Assembly (NCBI RefSeq): GCF_000828615.1
Contig: NZ_AP012273.1
Span: 496,001-560,000, forward strand
Source of the DNA: Thiolapillus brandeum
GTDB taxonomy: Bacteria > Pseudomonadota > Gammaproteobacteria > Chromatiales > Chromatiaceae
Direction: 5' to 3'
Length of the DNA stretch: 64,000 nucleotides
Shown here one piece after another: positions 59,051 to 64,000 of the stretch. The translations under genes were made by a program, and so were the position numbers. Below the pieces are notes generated by a model. It saw only the letters and a program-made list of their open reading frames with translations. It ran no database searches and was not told the origin of the DNA. Positions within the stretch are counted from its first letter, which is position 1; each line of letters starts with the position of its first letter.

Positions 59051-61057
59051 ATGGATCCTCTTGTTCTGGCATTGACGGGTATTGTTTTGGCTCTGGCGTC
59101 CGCTGGTCTGGCCTTGTTCAGTTCACGTTATTCCCTTTTGACTCGTGCTCTGGTGATCCCTCTTCTGGGAGTTTCCGGCATCCTGGTGGCGGTTTCCGGA
59201 ATCCAGGTATTGTTGTCCGGCAGTATGGTTTTCACTGCGGAATTGCCTTTTGGCCTGCCGTGGCTGGCCTGGCATGTACGTCTGGATATGTTGTCGGCCT
59301 TCTTTCTGTTGTTGATTGGCGTGGTTTGCGTGGCCGTGGCTTTCTATGCTCCCGGCTACGTGCGTGAATTCGAACATGGCCGGAATTCCATGGCCGCCCT
59401 GGGTGGCTTTACCGGGCTGTTCGTGGCGGGTATGCAACTGGTCGTGTTGGCTGATGATGCCTTTCTGTTCATGGTTGCCTGGGAACTCATGTCCCTGTCC
59501 TCCTACTTCCTGGTGACCTTTCAGCATGAGCATTCCGCGAACCGCCGTGCCGGTTTCCTGTACCTGATGATGGCGGAGATCGGCGCCTTGTGCATTCTTC
59601 TCAGCTATGGCGTACTGGCCGGAAATGGGCATGGTTTTGCCTTCGATGCCATGCGTGCAGCCCAGGTGAACGGTATGTGGGCGACAGTGGCTTTTGCCCT
59701 GGCATTTCTTGGTTTTGGCATGAAAGCCGGGTTGCTGCCGGTACATGCCTGGTTGCCAGAAGCGCATCCCGTGGCGCCCTCCCACATCTCTGCTCTCATG
59801 TCCGGGGTGATGCTCAAAGTGGCCGTCTATGGATTCATTCGCTTCAGCTTTGATCTTCTCGGCGGCATTCAATGGGGTTGGGGGGTGGCCGTGTTGCTGG
59901 TCGGAAGTGTGTCCGCCCTGATGGGAGTGCTCTATGCCCTGATGCAACATGACCTGAAGCGCCTGCTGGCCTATCACTCGGTGGAGAATATCGGCATCAT
60001 CTTCATTGGCCTGGGACTGGCCATGGTGTTCGAAGGTACCGGACATCACCTGCTGGCGGCCCTGGGACTGGTAGCGGCCTTGTATCACACCATCAATCAC
60101 GCCTTGTTCAAGAGCCTGCTGTTCCTGGGTGCCGGGGCGGTGCTGCACAGTTCCCATCAGCGGGACATGGAGCACATGGGCGGCTTGCTCAAGCTGATGC
60201 CATGGACGGGGCTGTTCTTCCTCGTGGGCTGTATATCCATTGCCGCTCTTCCGCCGTTCAATGGTTTTGTTTCCGAGTGGCTGACGTTTCAGGCTGCCCT
60301 TCAGGCCTGGGCCCTGGAGAACGGCGTGTTGCGCAGTCTGATTCCCATCACTGCCGCCATGCTGGCTCTGACCGGGGCCCTGGCGGCTGCCTGTTTCGTC
60401 AAAGTGTATGGAGTGAGTTTCCTCGGTCAGGCGCGCAGCAAGCAGGCGCGCAAGGCCCGGGAAGTGGATCCGGGGATGCGTCTGGGGCAGGGGTTGCTGG
60501 CCGGGCTTTGCCTTTTGTTGGGGGTTTTTCCTGCGACCGTGATCCAACTCATCGATACCATTCCCCGGGAGTTGTTGCACACGGGATTGGACAAGGCCAC
60601 GGCCCATGGCTGGTTGTGGCTGACGCCCATGGGCGAGCAGACCGCCAGCTACTCCGCGCCCCTGGTTTTACTGGGCCTGCTGGTGGCCTGGTGGCTGGCG
60701 GCATGGGTTCTGCGTCGCGGCGCAGTGCGCGAGGTGCGCCGTTGTGATGCCTGGGACTGCGGCTTTTCCCCTCTCAATGCACGCATGCAATACACCGCCA
60801 CGGCATTTGCCCAGCCCATACGCCGGGTGTTCGGTATGTTGTTTCTGATGGAGGAAGCGGTCAAACATGATGAGGGTGGGCGGTTGCGTCACAGCCTGCA
60901 TGTGGGTGATCGCCTGTGGGGTTGGCTTTACGCCCCCGTGATCCACGCTGCCCGGCAGGCGGGAAGAGTGGCCGGGCGATTGCAGACGGGTCATCTGCGC
61001 AATTATCTGGGTTGGACCCTGGGAACCCTGGTGGTGGTGTTATGGCTGATTTCCTGA
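59051..61057 (+). CDS. hyfB: Hydrogenase-4-like membrane subunit HyfB
   Basis: 668 residues; NuoL/M-type antiporter-like subunit with about 16 helices. Markers: MVAWELMSLSSYFLVTF with the TM5 Glu, GFGMKAGLLPVHAWLPEAHPVAPSHISALMSGVMLKVAVYGFIRF with Lys residues of the proton path, and LLAYHSVENIGIIFIGLGLAM. The end (DAWDCGFSPLNARMQYTATAFAQPIRRVF) matches HyfB/HycC. ATG 59051; overlap with hyfC is 16 bases. Part of a Hyf/Hyc or related complex. Confidence 0.92.
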   Translation: MDPLVLALTGIVLALASAGLALFSSRYSLLTRALVIPLLGVSGILVAVSGIQVLLSGSMVFTAELPFGLPWLAWHVRLDMLSAFFLLLIGVVCVAVAFYAPGYVREFEHGRNSMAALGGFTGLFVAGMQLVVLADDAFLFMVAWELMSLSSYFLVTFQHEHSANRRAGFLYLMMAEIGALCILLSYGVLAGNGHGFAFDAMRAAQVNGMWATVAFALAFLGFGMKAGLLPVHAWLPEAHPVAPSHISALMSGVMLKVAVYGFIRFSFDLLGGIQWGWGVAVLLVGSVSALMGVLYALMQHDLKRLLAYHSVENIGIIFIGLGLAMVFEGTGHHLLAALGLVAALYHTINHALFKSLLFLGAGAVLHSSHQRDMEHMGGLLKLMPWTGLFFLVGCISIAALPPFNGFVSEWLTFQAALQAWALENGVLRSLIPITAAMLALTGALAAACFVKVYGVSFLGQARSKQARKAREVDPGMRLGQGLLAGLCLLLGVFPATVIQLIDTIPRELLHTGLDKATAHGWLWLTPMGEQTASYSAPLVLLGLLVAWWLAAWVLRRGAVREVRRCDAWDCGFSPLNARMQYTATAFAQPIRRVFGMLFLMEEAVKHDEGGRLRHSLHVGDRLWGWLYAPVIHAARQAGRVAGRLQTGHLRNYLGWTLGTLVVVLWLIS

Positions 61058-62007
61058 GTCTTTCCGGTTGGTTCATCGTGGTTCTGCAGGGATTCCTGTT
61101 CCTGCTGGGCGCGCCTTTGCTGACGGGCTGGATTCGCTTCATCAAGTCGCGCCTGCAGAACCGCAAGGGGCCACCCATCGTTCAGCCTCTGCAGGATTTG
61201 CGCAAGCTTTTTGGCAAGGAGGCTCTGGTGGCCCATACGGCCTCCATGGTGTTTCGCGCGGCGCCTTATGTGGTCTTCACCAGTGCTCTGGTGGCGGTTT
61301 CCCTGGTGCCCCTGATCGCCACCAATCTGCCTTCCGCCATGGCGGCAGATATGATCGTACTGGTGGGCCTGCTGGCCCTGGGGCGCTTCTTCCTGGCCCT
61401 GGCGGGCATGGATGTGGGCAGTAGTTTTGGCGGTATGGGAGCTTCCCGGGAAATGCTGGTCTCAGCTCTTGCGGAACCGGCGATGTTGATGGCGGTGTTT
61501 ACTCTGGCCATGAGTGCCCACAGTACCAATCTGTCCTCGGTGGTGGATTTCAACCTGTCCAATGGTCTGATTCTGCGTCCGTCCTTCCTGTTCGCCCTGT
61601 TGGGGCTGATGCTGGTGGCGGTGGCGGAAACCGGCCGTATTCCGGTGGACAATCCGGCCACCCATCTGGAGCTGACCATGATCCATGAGGCCATGATCCT
61701 GGAGTATTCCGGGCGCCACCTGGCCCTCATGGAATGGGCGGCGCAGCTCAAGCTCATGCTCTACGGAGTGCTCATCGTCAACCTGTTTTTCCCCTGGGGT
61801 ATCGCTACTGCCGATACGGCAGCGGCCCTGTTCCTGGGGTTGTTGGCCGTGGTTCTCAAGCTGCTGCTGTTGGGAGTGGTGGTGGCGGTAGGGGAAACTG
61901 TGCTGGCCAAGATGCGTTTGTTTCGGGTGCCACAGTATCTCAATCTGGCTTTTCTGCTGACCCTGCTGGGGCTGTTCTCCCACATTATTCTGGAGACTGG
62001 CGTATGA
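61042..62007 (+). CDS. hyfC: HyfC/HycD-like (NuoH-type) membrane subunit
   Basis: 321 residues, eight helices. NuoH-type features: FIKSRLQNRKGPPIVQPLQDLRKLFGKE, AETGRIPVDNPATHLELTMIHEAMILEYSGRHLALMEWAAQLK. This subunit links the membrane arm to the catalytic module. Start ATG 61042 gives the canonical N-terminus MADFLSLSGWFIVVLQGFL; longer frames run through hyfB. Stop overlaps hyfE as ATGA. Confidence 0.93.
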   Translation: MADFLSLSGWFIVVLQGFLFLLGAPLLTGWIRFIKSRLQNRKGPPIVQPLQDLRKLFGKEALVAHTASMVFRAAPYVVFTSALVAVSLVPLIATNLPSAMAADMIVLVGLLALGRFFLALAGMDVGSSFGGMGASREMLVSALAEPAMLMAVFTLAMSAHSTNLSSVVDFNLSNGLILRPSFLFALLGLMLVAVAETGRIPVDNPATHLELTMIHEAMILEYSGRHLALMEWAAQLKLMLYGVLIVNLFFPWGIATADTAAALFLGLLAVVLKLLLLGVVVAVGETVLAKMRLFRVPQYLNLAFLLTLLGLFSHIILETGV

Positions 62008-62687
62008 ATATGGGGCAGTTGTCTCTCCTGGAACAGGGCATTGCCGTGCTGGCCGCCCTGGTGTTGTTTACTTCCTTTGCGCTTCTGGCCCAAAGCCGCC
62101 TGACCTCGGCCATACACAGTTTTGCCTGGCAGGGAGCCGGAGTGGCCCTGGTTACTGCCCTGGTGGCGTTTTCCAGCCATACGCCCCATTTGTATCTGTC
62201 TGCTGTCCTGACCCTGGGTTTGAAGAGTCTGCTGATCCCCTGGATGCTGCATCGCCTGGTACGGCAGCTGAATATGGAACGCTTGGTGGAAAACATCACT
62301 CATCCCGCTCTGTTGCTCCTCACGGGCGCTGCCCTGGTGATCTTTTCCTACTGGGTATCCCTGCCCATCGAGAAACTGGGCTTGGGCAATACCCGCAATA
62401 TCGTGGCCATCAGTCTTTCGGTGGTATTGCTGGGGTTGTGGATGATGGTATCCCGGCGACAGGTCATCGCCCAGGTGCTGGGTTTCATGTCCATGGAGAA
62501 CGGCCTGTTCCTGGCGGCCGTGGCATCCACCCGGGGCATGCCTCTGGTCGTGGAACTGGGGGTGGCCTTTGATGTGCTGGTGGCGGCGGTGCTGTTTGGC
62601 ATCTTTTTCTTTCATATCAGTGAGAGCATCGAGTCCCTGGATGTGGACCGCCTGAATCGCCTCAGTGAACGGGAGGAGTCGGCATGA
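62004..62687 (+). CDS. hyfE: HyfE-like (NuoK-type) membrane subunit
   Basis: 227 residues, about seven helices. NuoK-like core with SLSVVLLGLWMMVSRRQVIAQVLGFMSMENGLFLAAVAS and VELGVAFDVLVAAVLFGIFFFHISESI. In E. coli the order is hyfB-C-D-E-F; hyfD is missing here. Start ATG 62004 (or 62010). Overlaps hyfF. Confidence 0.9.
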   Translation: MNMGQLSLLEQGIAVLAALVLFTSFALLAQSRLTSAIHSFAWQGAGVALVTALVAFSSHTPHLYLSAVLTLGLKSLLIPWMLHRLVRQLNMERLVENITHPALLLLTGAALVIFSYWVSLPIEKLGLGNTRNIVAISLSVVLLGLWMMVSRRQVIAQVLGFMSMENGLFLAAVASTRGMPLVVELGVAFDVLVAAVLFGIFFFHISESIESLDVDRLNRLSEREESA

Positions 62688-64000
62688 GCGCTTTCTGGCT
62701 GGTATTGATGCTGCCTGTAGTCGGCAGCTTCCTGTTGGCTCTGACCTCCAGCCTGGCCGTCAGCGGCTGGTTGAACGTGGCTTTCTGCGCTCTGGAATTC
62801 CTGTCGTCGGTTGCGCTGGCGGTGCAGGTTCACGCCAACGGCAGCCTGTCCCTGACGGGGTTCCAGATAGATGCTTTCAATGTTTATCTGATCATGCTCA
62901 CGACCTTTGTGGGCCTTACCACGGCGATTTTTTCCCGGCCCTATATGAAAGATGTGTGTGAACAGGGGCGTCTTACGCGCAAGCGCATGCGCCTTTATCA
63001 TGCCATGTTCCAGATGTTCCTGTTCACCATGCTCCTGGCCCTGAGCAGCGACAACCTGGGCATACTGTGGGTGGCCGTGGAGGGCGCCACCCTGGCCACG
63101 GTGCTGCTGGTGAGCCTGTACCGTACCCCGGAGTCCATCGAGGCCGCCTGGAAGTATTTCATCCTGTGTGGCGTGGGCATTGCCCTGGCTTTGTTTGGAA
63201 CGGTGCTGGTGTATTTCGCCGCTCAGCAGGTGTTGCCTGATGCAGAAGCCGGACTGAGCTGGCGGGTGCTCTACCAGCATGCAGGAGAACTGGATTCCCG
63301 GGTAATGAGTATCGCCTTTGTGTTTCTGCTGGTGGGGTACGGCACCAAGGTGGGGCTGGTGCCCATGCATTTCTGGCTTCCGGATGCCCATTCTGAAGGT
63401 CCCACACCCGTATCGGCGGTGCTGTCCGGTTTGCTGCTCAACGTAGCCCTGTATGCCGTGGTACGTTTCAAGATGCTGGTGGATGGTTCGCTTCAGAGCA
63501 CGGATACGCCCGCCATGGCCGGACTGCTGATGATGGCCTTTGGCCTGCTGTCCTTCGTGGTGGCGGTGCTTTCCCTGCAACGCCAGCGGGACATCAAGCG
63601 TATGTTCAGCTATTCATCCATCGAACACATGGGGCTGATGACTTTTGCCTTCGGCATGGGCGGCCCCCTGGCGACCTTTGCCGCCCTGTTGCACATGCTG
63701 GTGCATTCTCTCACCAAGTCCGCCATTTTCGTCACTGTGGGTCACGCCAGCCACATTGCCGGTACCCAGCGTATCGAGCATATCCGTGGTCTGATCCGCA
63801 CCCAGCCCGGCGTGGGCTGGGGTCTGCTTCTTGGCGTGGCGGCCATTGCCGGGTTTCCGCCTTTTGGGGTCTTTACCAGCGAATTTCTGATTCTCAGCGC
63901 CACCATACAGAGTTGGCCCTGGCTGACGGTGCTGCTGCTGGGCGGCCTGGGGGTGGCCTTCGCCGGACTGTTCCGCAATGTGCAGCCCATGGTTTACGGG
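62684..64000 (+). CDS. hyfF: HyfF-like (NuoL/M-type) subunit, 3' end outside window
   Basis: 439 residues present; the frame is open at the right edge. NuoM/HyfF features: NLGILWVAVEGATLATVLLVSLYRTPESIEAAWKYFILC, GYGTKVGLVPMHFWLPDAHSEGPTPVSAVLSGLLLNVALYAVV, FSYSSIEHMGLMTFAFGMG and HSLTKSAIFVTVGHASHIAGTQRIEHIRGL. The Asn in LLLNVALY replaces a Lys of NuoL-type subunits, as in HyfF. GGAGGAG lies at 62672-62678. The catalytic genes probably follow beyond the window. Confidence 0.92.
   Translation, partial: MSAFWLVLMLPVVGSFLLALTSSLAVSGWLNVAFCALEFLSSVALAVQVHANGSLSLTGFQIDAFNVYLIMLTTFVGLTTAIFSRPYMKDVCEQGRLTRKRMRLYHAMFQMFLFTMLLALSSDNLGILWVAVEGATLATVLLVSLYRTPESIEAAWKYFILCGVGIALALFGTVLVYFAAQQVLPDAEAGLSWRVLYQHAGELDSRVMSIAFVFLLVGYGTKVGLVPMHFWLPDAHSEGPTPVSAVLSGLLLNVALYAVVRFKMLVDGSLQSTDTPAMAGLLMMAFGLLSFVVAVLSLQRQRDIKRMFSYSSIEHMGLMTFAFGMGGPLATFAALLHMLVHSLTKSAIFVTVGHASHIAGTQRIEHIRGLIRTQPGVGWGLLLGVAAIAGFPPFGVFTSEFLILSATIQSWPWLTVLLLGGLGVAFAGLFRNVQPMVYG

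Noticed and set aside
59123-60607. Minus-strand open frame of 494 codons opposite hyfB
   Set aside because: Gln/His-rich antisense shadow of a membrane protein gene.

Overview
The window reads as chromosome of a Gram-negative bacterium, most likely a gammaproteobacterium with a respiratory, cytochrome-rich metabolism. The reasons are a complete type II secretion operon, a full System I (ccmABCDEFGHI) cytochrome c maturation operon, Rep helicase, the DUF2782 and DUF3144 families, several c-type cytochromes, a NapC/NirT-type quinol dehydrogenase and a Hyf-like membrane complex. A sulfur-oxidising or similar chemolithotrophic relative (Chromatiales-like) would fit, but that is inference. Genes are dense, usually overlap by 1-16 bases in operons, and mostly lie on the plus strand. 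I see no tRNA, rRNA, CRISPR array, prophage or transposase.

Layout. 1-932: end of an ammonium transporter, closed by a strong terminator. 1029-3919: a membrane sugar-phosphate transferase and a long NDP-sugar dehydratase that start surface glycan synthesis. 3916-14756: type II secretion genes gspE-F-G-H-I-J-K-L-M, a GspC-like gene and gspD, followed by a small lipoprotein. 15459-19169: a probably very abundant secreted protein, a second secreted beta-rich protein and a parvulin foldase. 19296-32326: a surface glycan region with a sulfatase-fold enzyme, a Wzm/Wzt-type exporter, a sulfotransferase, several glycosyltransferases, an O-acyltransferase, a sugar epimerase and two secreted proteins, one ending in a peptidase S74-type chaperone domain. 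32345-33630: a 167-bp five-hairpin inverted-repeat element abutting two paralogous Met-rich membrane coiled-coil genes. 33715-40089: thiopurine methyltransferase-like protein, small cytochrome c, Rep, LOG-family protein and two TRAP permease subunits.

40277-47782 is an electron-transfer block: tetrahaem NapC-type protein, exported ankyrin protein, dihaem cytochrome c (minus strand), a seven-haem lipoprotein, a second parvulin and a TlpA-like thioredoxin lipoprotein. 47799-51236 looks like zinc handling: a small His/Cys protein, an outer-membrane porin, a metal-binding protein and a permease, but no ATPase. 51309-58593 is ccmA-I, which would supply haem attachment for the cytochromes; it is interrupted between ccmB and ccmC by a 320-bp non-coding stretch. 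58797-64000: a small XRE regulator behind a perfect inverted repeat, then hyfB-hyfC-hyfE-hyfF (last one cut by the window end), the membrane arm of a hydrogenase-4-like or related complex.

The most unusual items are: the five-hairpin element, whose terminal repeat contributes the stop codon of the adjacent gene, and its partial copies in the gsp and ccm operons; the paired Met-rich membrane proteins; a glycosyltransferase-like protein with a possible PqqD/RRE-like N-terminal region; the seven-haem lipoprotein with its private foldase and thioredoxin; and the glycan island with both a sulfotransferase and a sulfatase-fold protein.
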